64,000 nt of DNA from Labia minor. Lineage: Eukaryota > Arthropoda > Insecta > Dermaptera > Spongiphoridae. Both the position numbers and the translations under genes were made by a program. The notes beneath the pieces were generated by a model. The model had not been told where the DNA came from, ran no database searches, and was given only the letters and a program-made list of their open reading frames with translations. Shown piece by piece: positions 22,254 through 33,400 of this stretch. Within the stretch, counting starts at the first letter, position 1; every line of letters starts with the position of its first letter. Location of the stretch: the NCBI GenBank assembly GCA_963082975.1, contig OY720345.1, positions 32,620,611 through 32,684,610 on the forward strand. The letters are read 5' to 3'.

Positions 22254-25200
22254 CGGAAAATTACTATTTTATAGACTCAGAATTGGCTGAACCGATTTCT
22301 TTGAAATTACATCACAATATTCTTATATACCCCTAGAGTAACATAGGCTATAAATTTTATTTATATGTCAACAATAACCGCAGAAATTAATTTTTTAAAG
22401 TTTATATAATTCTCCGTGTTGTTCATTCAAGAGCAGCTCGCGGCTCACTGTCGGCCTAGCGGAATCATTTCAAACAATGAATTATCATAGAGATTCCCAA
22501 TCGAAGAATTATTATAATATTTCCCTTTTTATTTTAAATTCTAATATACAAATATCAATTCAATTAAATAATTTATTCTAAAAGTTCTCAATTTAATTAA
22601 AATATTTATTAGATCATATTTTTATCTTAAATTATTTTTTATTTAATTGAATATTTCTTCTTTTCTATAATATATATATAATAATATATAAATTTTATCA
22701 TTGAATAATAAAAAAAAATATTATTTAACCTGAATTAAAATGACTGAATTATATTATCTTTGTTTTTTATTTTAATTTAATTACTCTATTATTAATTACT
22801 AAATATATATATATATTATATAAAAATTAAAATATGATGATATAAAGTTGTTTTAAATTTTTGACATTTTTAAATTGGGTATATTTTTTAAATTTATTAA
22901 AATGTCTTTTTTATTTATTATGTTTAAAAGATTCATTTTTATTATGTGATATTAATAAAAAATAACGATGCTCTGTGCAAGTCGAATCATGTTGCACATA
23001 ATTAAATAACAATTGCCAAACAAAGAATATAATATTTTTTTAAATTCTTATATTTAAATATCATTTCAATTAAATAATTTATTCTAAAAGGTCTCATTTA
23101 ATAAATCTCATAAAATATTTAAATCACCATTCAATTTTTTATTAATAGGCTTCTTTTTTTATTTTTAATTTTTAATAAATTCTCTTTTTTTGATATGATA
23201 TTAATAAAAAATAATATTAAATTGTATATATAAATATAAAAATTAGAATATTTGAATTTTTTTAAATTTTAACACATATAATCAATCATATGCATTAAGA
23301 ATGGAAAATTTTTAAAATCAACTTGCTATTAAATTCAGAAAAAAAATACTGATATATAGAATATATAGACTATTCGAATATAATTTAAAACTCTTTCTCT
23401 CCTTCTATTTTAAATTAAAAAAACGGAGTTTTAAGAAATTTAGATCCCATATGCAACATGGGTGGGTAAATGAATTGGGCTGGAAGAGGAGGCAATTTAT
23501 AATTTTCTTCTAATTCAGATTTAGGACAAATCGTACAACATTATATCAAATCTCGCTAAGAACATTCAATATTTTTGTACACAAAATATTCAGAGTATTG
23601 GCTAAGCGTATCACTCACAATCAGTTTATATTGAAATTTATATAAATTAACAAAGTAAAAATTTTTATTTGTTTAAATTTTATTATAATGAATCAAAAAA
23701 AATTAAATATATAGATCACATGATTAAGAGAAGCAAAAAACTTAACAGAAAATAACTGTTGGATGGACGTCGGACATGACAGAAACTGTAAGCGAAATCT
23801 TCATATTGCGACGAATAATTTTCAAATCCCCTAGCACCACAGAATTTAAGTTTCTTTTAAGGAAAATAACTATGATCTAAAAAAAATTAATAAATGAACT
23901 TAATAATAAAAAAAACAAATAAATCAATTAATTTAAATTAATACTATTAATGAATGTATATATTGGTCATTTATCTATAGTTTTATACCGTTAATTTTTA
24001 TAAATTGTCTCAAGTCTCTATTTTTGCATTTTCTCAAGTTTCATTATAATTAAAAATATTCAATAATAATCTAGCAATGAAAATAAAATACCAAAATGTA
24101 ATGATCAAGAAATATTATACTCTATTATAACATATACAATACTTATAAACTATAGGCGGAGGAAATATTAGACGATATCATTGCGGGTTCAGGCCAAATC
24201 GACCAACATTAATTAAGATATTTTCATTATGACAGATATTAGGAACAAAACCGCGAATTCAATATTTCTGTTCACTAATTATTTGTAGACTTTAGTAAAA
24301 CATACGCATAACTCAATAGATCCGGATAAACTTTTTCAAATTTTCAATCTTCAAATTTCTCTTGAAGGTAGTAAAGAAAGAATAAGATGCGGAAATCAAT
24401 TGTAAAATATTAGGTTACTCAGACGACTTAAATATAATAGGAGATTCGGCAATTGCAATTACAGATAGCGAGGAAAATTTAATGGAGGTTTGAAATTAAT
24501 AGTGATAAGAAAAAATATTTAGTAACAAAGAGGAAGAGTATTAACATACAAAATCTTAAGATACAAAATGTAGAATTTGAATATGTAGAAAAATTGAATG
24601 TAATCACGAAGGATAATAATATTTGAGAAGAATTTAAATCGGGGTTGCAATCGGGAAACGCCTGTTATCTGCAATAAAGAGGCTTATCTCTTCAAAATTA
24701 TTATCAAAGGGAATATATAAAAAGATTATTTTGCCTGTTGCATTATATGGGTGGGAGGCATGGTCTATGACCCTTGGAGATGAGAGTAGATTCAGAGTAT
24801 TTGAGAATAGGATTCTTCCCTGCATTTATTGGCCAAAGAAAGATGAGGTCACCGGGTATGAGGGAGACTGTATAACAAGAAATTGCATGGCCTCTCTGCA
24901 TCTTCAGAAATAGTTAGGGTTATAAAAGGGAAAAAGCTGCGATAGGCAGGGCACGTGGCAAGAATGGGAGAGGAAAAAGATATTGGTGGGAAGACCGATT
25001 GGAAAACGTCCGCTTGGAAAACCAATGACGCGTAGGAAGGGACGTAAGAGAGATGGAATAAGGGCTCAGGATAGGGACACTTGGAGAAATGTGGTTGTTG
25101 CGGCTAAGAACTTTAGAGTATCTTTGAGCCACATAGGTAGATAGATATAACATATACAATAATAATATATATAATTAATATAGTGATTAAATTAAAATAT

Positions 25201-25378
25201 ATTTTTTAAATAAGAACACAAAAAGAAATGAATGTTTTATGTAATATACTGATTGAAACAAAATGGATGAAAACCTTTTAATACTTTCAACCACCAAATA
25301 CTATGTACAACTCGGGGGTACAGGGGGCGGAGCCCCCGTCTAGGTGTGAAGAGCGCCGAAGGCGCTCTGAGCAGCTAG
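22085..25378 (+). mobile_element. Complete non-autonomous Helitron (3294 bp)
   Basis: Starts TCTATATATATAAAA directly after a host A and ends in a hairpin (GAGCGCCGAAGGCGCTC), then TGAGCAG-CTAG, followed by a host T. This is the canonical Helitron form: 5' TC, 3' stem-loop about 10 bases before CTRR, insertion between A and T, no target duplication. A (GTCT)n tract lies at about 22198-22252. There is no Rep/helicase ORF, so it depends on a helper. From about 24140 it carries a decayed segment of LINE B. It is the reference for copies at 6152, 46734 and 47297. Confidence 0.88.
24140..25150 (+). pseudogene. LINE B reverse-transcriptase segment carried inside the Helitron
   Basis: In broken frames this encodes the CGFRPNR region, then GYSDDLNIIGDS (a mutated YADD box), LYGWEAWSMTLGDESRFRVF (open at 24731-24913), RWAGHVARMGEE and a VVVAAKNFRVS terminus, and ends in a GATA tail near 25150. 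All Helitron copies here contain it, so it joined the Helitron before the copies spread. Either the Helitron captured it or the LINE inserted first. The clade looks RTE-like but is not proven. Confidence 0.75.
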
Positions 25379-25490
25379 TATATATATATACATATGATAA
25401 ACTTAATATAATTGATTTATTAAATTAAATAAATTGATTAAAAAATAAAAGATAAATAACTTAAATTAAAATTTTACATAAAGAAAAACA
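25379..25490. repeat. Direct repeat flanking the HINE/NUMT block, left copy
   Basis: TATACATATGATAAACTTAA and the following ~90 bases recur at 27143-27236, on the far side of the HINE and the mitochondrial insert. A deletion of about 15 bases separates the copies. Confidence 0.65.
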
Positions 25491-25874
25491 AATTAATAAT
25501 AATAACAATAAAATAATATAAATTGTTTTCTGAAGTAAAAGGAATTTAATTTAATAATATTAATACACAAATGCCTGTGAAAATAGCTTAAGAAGAATCT
25601 AATATTCTGCCTTCTGCATCGCAAGGATCATCAAAGGTGTGCATGAACGCGAGTGTGACGACCTTTGCCCCTCTAAATAAACAAGGATAGATAGCAAACT
25701 GCAGACTCCAAAAGAAAAAGGGAAAATCTCGAGACTTCGAGGAATGTTAAGCATAGATTACACGATTCCGAACACTTCAATCCAATTTTATACACTTTCA
25801 TAAAAAATTGTGTTCAGAATTTTACTAACTTCACTTGATTAATAATTTTTTTGTATACTTTCTTATAACAATCC
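25491..25874. other. Unique non-coding DNA
   Basis: 25600-25780 is somewhat GC-richer with no recognised coding frame. No other feature. Confidence 0.4.
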
Positions 25875-26494
25875 ACACGATAGAAAGGGAGGTATTGTTT
25901 TCACACCAAATTTCACATGTGGAGATTTTTACATATCTCCACGAATCATGCATTTTCTTAACAGAAAAAAGTATTTTTAGCATGATGTCTGTCCGTCCGT
26001 CCGTCCGTATAGATGTGTACAGCCTGAACGGCTGAACGGATTTTAATGAAATTTGGTATATTTACTTAATGCATCAGTGGGATGAATTGATCATCTTTTG
26101 GTGCCAATCCGGAAACCGAAAGTGGTAGTATTAGCGATCGACGATAGAAAGGGAAGGGTCATTTTCACACCAAATTTCACATGAGGAGATTTTTTTTATA
26201 TATCATCACGAATCATGCACTTTGTATTGGTTTTATCCTCGTGAAAAATCATCTTTATTAGTTTTTTTCTTAATTTAAAATTATATGACGTCATCCAGCC
26301 ATTTATGACGTCACAGCCTGGTCTTACATATATATTATAAATAAAATAAAATTTAAAATATTTATTTTATATCCATATCTGTTTTTTACTACATTAATAG
26401 ATATATTAAAATTATTTGAAATTGTTTCTGTAGCTGACAATTAATTTACTTCAAACCGTCGGTCGGTTCGGACTTGGCCACAGGTCAACTTATT
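25875..26494 (+). mobile_element. HINE-like element, nearly full length
   Basis: Lacks only the outermost 5' subterminal repeat. Contains two related blocks with CACACCAAATTTCACATG, the (GTCC)n tract, CCGGAAACCG, paired TGACGTCA sites (26287 and 26306) and the 3' CGTCGGTCGGT, hairpin (GACTTGGCCACAGGTC, one mismatch) and AACTTATT end. Non-coding. It directly abuts the mitochondrial insert. Confidence 0.8.
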
Positions 26495-26518
26495 TTATTC
26501 ATATTAGATAATCCCATT

Positions 26519-26579
26519 CAATCATTCGATTTTACGATACCCTATCAATGTAAATGACATATTCTTATACCTCTGATTG
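26519..26579 (-). tRNA. Mitochondrial tRNA-Val (UAC) copy inside the NUMT
   Basis: Minus strand, 61 nt: acceptor arms CAATCA / TGATTG pair fully, anticodon arm TGTCA-TTTACAT-TGATA has a 5-bp stem with one G-U pair and a UAC anticodon, and the T-arm is short. Small arms are typical for metazoan mitochondrial tRNAs. As a nuclear copy it is presumably not expressed. Confidence 0.75.
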
Positions 26580-26581
26580 AT

Positions 26582-26735
26582 TTCTTTCTAGATTCACCCC
26601 CCTTCCGGTAAATCTACTTTGTTACGACTTATCTCAACTTCAAATGAGAGCGACGGGCGATGTGTGCATTTTTCAGGTTTAAATATTAAAACATGTTGAA
26701 GCCATTAAAATAATTCTAATGAATTTAATAATACG
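26582..26735 (-). rRNA. Mitochondrial 12S rRNA, 3' end fragment in the NUMT
   Basis: On the minus strand the universal small-subunit end is present: CACATCGCCCGTCGCTCTC, then GATAAGTCGTAACAAAGTAG and TTTACCGGAAGG. The short gap between the two blocks is mitochondrial rather than nuclear 18S. Only the last ~150 bases can be placed. Confidence 0.85.
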
Positions 26736-27142
26736 TATATATTAAAAATTATTCTTAACTACTAAGCCCTCCTAGACAACTCATTCCCACCCCAACAACT
26801 CCGACCAAACTTAATAAAGTAACCTTCATTGATTGAGTTTGCCAGGTTTCATAATTACACCAAAAGAATCCCAACCACCTCCAATTACTTCTCGAAACAA
26901 ACCTCCACCTATATTCATTTCCACATAATGTTTCTAATTCCAAACAAATGACCAATAGCATACGTCTATCAACCTTATCAACAGAGATCTTACTAAGATA
27001 GATCCTATATTTCTAACAGACTTCTCCTCTAAATAGCCTAAACATTAATTATTATACATACCAACCTATAAGCGAAAAAGTCTTTAGAGTCGTTATTCGA
27101 AAACTCCATCACACAATCGATATAGAAGATATTAAAAGGGAT

Positions 27143-27236
27143 ATATATATATACATATGATAAACTTAATATAATTGATTAAAAAATAAAAAATAAATAT
27201 CTTAAATTAAAATTTTTAAAAAGAAAAACAAATTAA
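27143..27236. repeat. Direct repeat flanking the HINE/NUMT block, right copy
   Basis: Partner of 25379-25490. Confidence 0.65.
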
Positions 27237-27239
27237 TTA

Positions 27240-28888
27240 ATAGAGACCCATGGTCATTCAGTGGCTGGTGTAATATTCGTGACGGTGAGAAAAAAAAATC
27301 CCCTTGCATTATTCTTTCTTAATTAAAACTTGCCCATAACAGCAAAGAATTAATTTGTCATTGCTGTGTCGTCATCGAAATTTCTAGAGTTTATAGAACA
27401 ATTCTTCAGTCCAGTAGATGTCAGAGTTTTGGTCACGCTAAATCATACTGCAAGCTGAGGCCTAGGTGTGTCTAAGAGTCATTTTACATTCAGATGTAAG
27501 AAAAGTAGAGAATCCCCTCCTTACTTTACCCACCGTGATGACAGCCACCCTTCTAACGATAGGGGTTGCTCTCATTAAAATAGTCTCTGGTCAATCTTCC
27601 AAAACGAGCCATATTTCAAAAACACATTAAAAAGCGGTTTCATCTCACCAGAGGCGTTCATATTCCTTGATAAACAAGGATATATACAAGATGATAATGG
27701 AATCCCAATTATCTATCATGTATTTAGGAGATATTGAGATAAATCCATAACTTATGATCCGTTCCTAGATGGAAGAGATCCATACAGAATATCGCGAGAT
27801 ATAATATGCAAATTTAGAACAAAGACAAGTTAGAATAGAAAAAGGTGGATAAAAAAAGATGGTGGATCACATAATCTTTTGTATATATATATATATATCT
27901 TTTAAAAAAAATGTAAATATTTGTATCCTTATAATTATATAATGTATTGTACAATGTAACTTATAAGAAAAACTGTAAATAAATAATATCACCCTCCACC
28001 CTTCCTTCACTTGCAATCTCCAGGTTTTGCTAGCCTTTCCTGGTGAGTTGACAATCACAACCCTGATTATATGTATATTAAACTTAAAATATGCTTAAGT
28101 AAAAAAAAAGAAAACAAATGTAAATAAAATTTAATATAATTAAGTAAAATTGTAATAGCGTATCAATAAATGATCGCAAAAGAAACAATTTAATCTTTCA
28201 TCTTTTGTATGTTCTGATAATCAACTATTGTAAAAATTTTGGCTAATAAACATTCTCTTTAAATTGAATTGAAAATTGGGTTGCTCTCATTAGTCTCTTA
28301 TAAAATCCAAATTCTCTGCCCTAATGTAACACCTAAACCCATCTCCTACTCCAATCAAGACCCTTCGTCGGACTACCATCTTTCTCCTTTTAACCCGCAA
28401 CCCCAACAACACATACTCTATTCACAAGTTGCCCAGACTAAACCAACTTCTAAGCAAATCCTTACAATCAATAATAGAAAATTTGTTAACAATGAGTACA
28501 ATAACAACAATGAAATTTAACTGTCCAAATTTTAAAACATGATGTCAAAATTGGTTGAGAGTACGGATACTATGCTTAACCTCATGGCAATCCTTGTTAC
28601 TAGGGATTAAACCCTTAAAATTTCCCTATGGAACGCCAATGCCTCCTAAGACATTCAGAGGAGGTAAAATTCTTTCTCTATTTCAAAGATATTGAGGTCT
28701 TTCTAATTTCCGAAATCCACTTTAATCCGAGAAGTTACCTTAAAATCCCATACAATTTATCCTAATTTACTAATCATCCTGACAGTACCTCTCATGGAGA
28801 TAACGCAATTATAATCAAACAATCCTTTAATTATCGCGTCTCATCCCCTTACCTAAAATATTTTCTCAAAGCCACCACGATCATGTGT
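27240..28888 (+). mobile_element. Jockey-type LINE C, decayed, split by a LINE A insertion
   Basis: 27300-27577 encodes, with breaks, an ORF1 end: PLALFFLNLPITAKN, then zinc knuckles (CQSFGHAKSYC, RPRCV, HFTFRCKK, NDRGC). Coding resumes at 28278 and reaches an ORF2 start with SLWNAN, a RSYLKIPY stretch and a GGTAIIIK-like block, all worn by stops. It is a different family from LINE A but the same general type. The 15-bp target GGGTTGCTCTCATTA is duplicated at 27563-27577 and 28278-28292. Confidence 0.8.
27578..28277 (+). mobile_element. 5'-truncated LINE A copy nested in LINE C
   Basis: Encodes SGFISPEAFIFLDKQGYIQD and IIYHVFRRY, matching the LINE A ORF2 end (FIPPEAFIYLDGKGYIQN), then a 3' UTR ending TTTTGGCTAATAAACATTCT and a degenerate AAATTG tail. 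One in-frame stop and a divergent 3' UTR show it is older than the copy at 1-5114. Perfect 15-bp target duplications on both sides. Confidence 0.88.
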
Positions 28889-29245
28889 ATGTAGCTCAAC
28901 CGGAAGAGGGTCATTACCTACGTTTTGATTTTTTTTCTTCTAAAGTGACCGTAAAAATAAAGATATATGTTTGATTAATTTTTCACATGATTAATAATTG
29001 TATAAAACTGCTAAATATAGAATTTCAGCTTGATTGAATCGCTGAAAAAGTACCGGAATTACTTTTTTAACACTCCAAATCTCACGCGCCAACACGTGAC
29101 GTGGTGCCATCAACAAAGAGCCAAACATGCGCTGGTTTAATAAAGATTATTTATTAATTTTAATTTATAATTTAATTTAATTTAAATTAATATATGTTAT
29201 TTAATCCAATTCGAAATGCGAGATAGTCGAGTGGAGACACTCCAG
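28888..29245 (+). mobile_element. R3 repeat, copy 2 (5' truncated)
   Basis: Starts at GTAGCTCAACCGGAAGAGG, without the GT microsatellite head, and retains the complete 3' end including CACGCGCCAACACGTGACG and the hairpin TGGAGACACTCCAG. Confidence 0.65.
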
Positions 29246-29640
29246 ATTTTTTTTATTTTAATCCTTTGCCATTTTCACTTGGATAATTATTAGTAGGATC
29301 CCTTTTAATAGGTTTATCCAATCATACATTTTTATAGTTTGCATAATTTCTATAAAATATTGCTTTATTATCATATTATTTTTATTCGATCTTATTTAAC
29401 TTTCTATTTTCATTTACATTATTCGCAAGGCAAATGGTCCTTTTTACCTTTTTTACAATTTTTTTTTAAATCGTCCCCTGACTTACAATGCTATAATTTA
29501 TCCAATTTAAATTCATAAATTTTTGCCAATTAATTAATTAATTTTATATTTCTTTTTATTTAAATATTAATAAATAATTATTTTCATGTCTGCATCTGTT
29601 GCTCAATTAGCAGAAAACAGATTTAAATTTATTCAGATAA
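29246..29640. other. AT-rich DNA with short possible coding scraps
   Basis: The minus strand has two short open patches, DPTNNYPSENGKGLK (near 29310-29260) and SGDDLKKNCKKGKKDHLPCE (near 29490-29430). Neither has convincing splice sites on both sides. No family recognised. Confidence 0.25.
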
Positions 29641-29644
29641 AGTC

Positions 29645-29805
29645 ATGTATGAAAAAAACATGAGCCATGGTCCATGCGGACTATACAATCCACATGCATG
29701 AAAAATGATAAATGCACTAAAAAGTTTCCACGACTGTTGTTACAAGAATCACAAACAGGTTGCGATGTTTACCGCAGCATAGACACAATATTTTGTTATA
29801 AGTGT
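29645..29805 (+). pseudogene. Relic of an autonomous Helitron Rep/helicase protein
   Basis: Reads HGPCG-like residues in one frame, then CMKNDKCTKKFPRLLLQESQ TGCDVYR in the frame 29674-29892. This is the conserved Helitron element (HGPCG..NP..PCM..G.C.K.FPR....ETQTG.DGYP.YRR), which lies between the Rep nuclease and helicase. Only about 50 residues survive. Evidence that autonomous Helitrons once existed here. Confidence 0.72.
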
Positions 29806-29892
29806 CATAAAGTGATAAATCTAAGCACCACGTACATTCCATTTAAAAAAAATAATTACAGGATAAAAAATTTAATAAAATATTCATCCTAA

Positions 29893-30499
29893 AGCAAATG
29901 ATAGAAAAAAAAGAGTGGTGAGGAATATTACAGTCATATTATTTTTATTAATCTAAACACGTTATGGAAGCTTTCTAAGATGTATTTCCAACATATATAA
30001 AATTCTGAGTGCTTGATAAAAATAGAATCACAGTTAAGTAATAGAATTAGAATTGAAAAAGGATTAAAAAGTGTAGTACATCACCAACCTTGTTTAAAAT
30101 ATATATATATATATATATATTGTAGACGAAAAGCCCTCTGTCTCCCCTCTACAAGGTATGGCCTAGAAGAATTGGGTCAGGGGTTTATTGTTTTGAACCC
30201 ATATATATTGATATGATTTTTAAATTTATTTCTTTTATCGTGTTTATTATTATTTCACGTTACATAATATAAAATATAAATAAAATTTTAAATTGATAGA
30301 TTTTATTTCTTAATTTTAAACATTTTAAAATTTTCAGAAGTATAATTTATAAATAAATTAAAAAATATTGTTTTTAAATAAAAGAATTGCTTAAATTTCT
30401 TTTTTTAAATAGTTTTATTTATTTACACAGTAAATATAAATGTAGATATTTTTATAAATTTAGCAAAAATAGATGCATTTTATAAAATTATAAAATTTG
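29893..30499. other. AT-rich DNA, no gene seen
   Basis: Contains a TA microsatellite at about 30100-30120 followed by a GC-richer patch (30121-30195) of unknown nature. The right end is the 3' flank of YEATS2. Confidence 0.4.
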
Positions 30500-33400
30500 T
30501 TAAATTTTTTCATTTAACTCGATACCAATATTTTCTCTAGTGAAATAATCAAATTTAGGATGTTCTAATAATGCAGAAATCACATCTTGAACTGATATCA
30601 ATGTCGGCTGACTAAAATATAAAAATAATAATTGGATTAAATATTATTAATTTTGGTAGATAAATAAGTAAAATATTAAATATATATAAATAAAAATTTA
30701 ATAGTTGTTTGTTATGAAATAGATATTTCTGAAAATACTTCAAAAATTGTTTTGAAATTTTGTAACACAATATTAAAATATACATATTATTTAATTCATA
30801 CATTTCTATTTATTTTTTATTAAATATAATTAAATTAAATATATTTACATGAATGAATTTCTTTCCCAGGCTTTTTCAAATGCTTTTCTTAAAATGTCTT
30901 CGATTAAACAATTAACGGCCTGTAAAAATAAATTATTATTTATTTATTAATTTTAATTATAAAATAAAATTAATACTAAAATTTTTACAGACTAAGAATT
31001 ATTTATTAGCAACTAAAAATAAAAATAATTCTCTCTTTAGAACATAAATTTTATTTACTATATAAAGTAATTAAACTACAAGTATATCAAAATTTCTTTG
31101 AAAATGATGAAAAAAATAAATTTTACCTTTAAAATCACTCTTTGAGGTGATGGATAAGTTAATCCAGAATTGATTTCTTCTTTTAAGTAAGGATTTTCCA
31201 TTGTTTGTGTGATTTCAGTCAATAGTTCACTTTTTATACTATTAGATTCATCATCGTTATTATATTCATAATTATTTTCTTCTGGTTCTACTTTAATTTG
31301 TAAAAGAAACAAAAATTAAATTTAATATAGTTAAAAAAGACTAGAACTAAACATAAATAATTAACATTTAATAAAGATAATTTTAATTTAAAAGTTTTTC
31401 TTATATTGGGAAGAGAGCTTTTGATAATTAAAAATTTATTGAAATTTGCAAAAATAAAAGAAAAAAAATCAATTTATTCTTATTAAATATTTATTATTAT
31501 TTTATCACTAATTTATCGTATTATCTATTTTGAGAATATCTTTATAGTAAACTGTACATTTTGGAATTATTTTTAATTATATTTATTTATTAACAACTGT
31601 TTTAATTTCTTTGTGTGTGTCAACGGAATAATATATTAATTAATTAATATTCTTATTTATTATCGGTTAAACTCAAAATAAAAATAATTTATGACTTTAA
31701 AACGAATAAATTTTACAAACAAGATAAAATGTTTTAAACCAGAGATGAGTAACCTTTTTTATAGAAAGTTCGATATATCTTGGAGGGTCGCAGGCAAAAC
31801 AAAAACAAGTTAATAAATTATTAATTCTTTAATATTTAATGAACAATTCATATAATTCATGTCTCTTTCAATGTCTCGAAAATTGTTGTAGTGATTATTA
31901 TAATGTTATAATATAACTTAAGAGGCAGGCCAAATAAAAACAACTTAATAAATTATTAATCTTTTAATATTTAATGAACAATTCACATAATACATGTCTC
32001 TTTAAAGGTCTCAAAAAATCGTTTCATTGTTGTAGAGATTATTATAATATTTAACTTAAGTGGCTGGCAAAAAGTTTAGGATACCAATAAAATGATATCT
32101 ACTATTATGATTGGCGGGCCGCTCAAAGGGTTATTCATCCCTGTTGTAAACAATGTTTTTAAATTTTTTTTAAATTTATTAATTTAATATTATATTATTA
32201 ATTAAAATTTGGATGGAACACTTTGAGAATTAGTAAAAGAAAGTAAGTAAGAATGAAAAGGGATTTAAATAACTGAAAATTGTAGACCAGTAAAATAAGA
32301 ATAAACATCTACGTTTGGCAGGTTAAAGAATAGTTTGTAAAAATACAACAATTTTCAACTATAAAATAAAACATTCGAAAAATAACCATATTAGTCTAAA
32401 TATGAATGTATTTAAAGTGGATGAAACAGGGCTTTATTGGAAGCGAATGCCTGATGCATGTTTATTACAAAAACAGAAAAATCTCCTTCTGATTATAAGG
32501 TGTCTAAAGATCGATTAACTTTCCTTTTTGGTGCAAATGCTGGGGGTGATTTTAAGCTAAATCACTTTTAATATATTTTTGCGAAGAAGTAAGTCTAAAT
32601 ATAAATATAAATCATTACTCGTTATATGAAGATTCAAAAAGGAAACTTATATGGCTAAATGTACTTATGAGGATTGGTTCAAGCCATTTAAATAAAATTT
32701 ATACATACACATATTTTAAGTAATATGAAGTTGTTTGAATTTTGTTTATAGATTGTTGGTTTTTGGAGTGTGTTATTATTTTATCTATTTGTTACGTATT
32801 TTTAATTTAAATGAAATAAAAAGATAAAATAAATTTTGAATGAAAAACTATATAACATATTTAAAAAAATTTGGAACCGAACCCATTGAATTTGTAGTAG
32901 AATAATTGATTCCTTATACGGCTTAACACTGCGACCAAGTAAAGTGAGGTATGTGTGTATATCATTTTTTATTCTATTTTAAGTAATTTGATATCCAAAA
33001 TGATGTTATATATAGCTAGAGTATTTGTATTTGATTTAAATCAATAATAAATAATAATTGGAATACCTTTAACATTTGGTGTATTAATTGAAATTACATC
33101 AATTTCACAATCAGAATCATTGTCATCAATATTTTCTGATAAATTTTCTACAGTTTCAAAAATATCCACAGGTTCTGAAAATGATGTTTTTTTTTCTAAA
33201 GAAATATTTTTTTCTTCATCATCTGAAAAAGAAGATAAATATACAAAATTATATTTAATCTGTTAAATAAATAAAAAATATTTTGAAAAATTACCTGATT
33301 TAGTATCAGACAGTTTAGTATAACCATGATATCGTGCCCAAACAACAATTGCACGCGTAGTCCAAACATTTTCTGGTGGATGTCCAATTGAAAGGAGCGT

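Larger units (their letters stand above)
26495..27142 (-). other. Nuclear mitochondrial DNA insert (NUMT)
   Basis: Contains a mitochondrial-type tRNA-Val and the 3' end of mitochondrial 12S rRNA on the minus strand, then about 400 bases with a base composition unlike the neighbourhood. In that part a 68-codon minus-strand frame (26961-26755) exists, but I could not match it to a mitochondrial protein, so the outer 26750-27142 may be another mitochondrial piece or a rearranged join. Inserted between a HINE end and a direct repeat. Confidence 0.75.

Noticed and set aside
22198-22254. CRISPR-like short direct repeats
   Set aside because: A simple (GTCT)n microsatellite without spacers, inside a eukaryotic Helitron.
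24634-24825. Minus-strand frame repeated at 50839-51030
   Set aside because: Antisense shadow of the LINE B segment in the Helitron copies.
26755-26961. 68-codon minus-strand frame as a gene
   Set aside because: Lies in or beside the NUMT, matches no mitochondrial protein I can recall and has no splice or start context.
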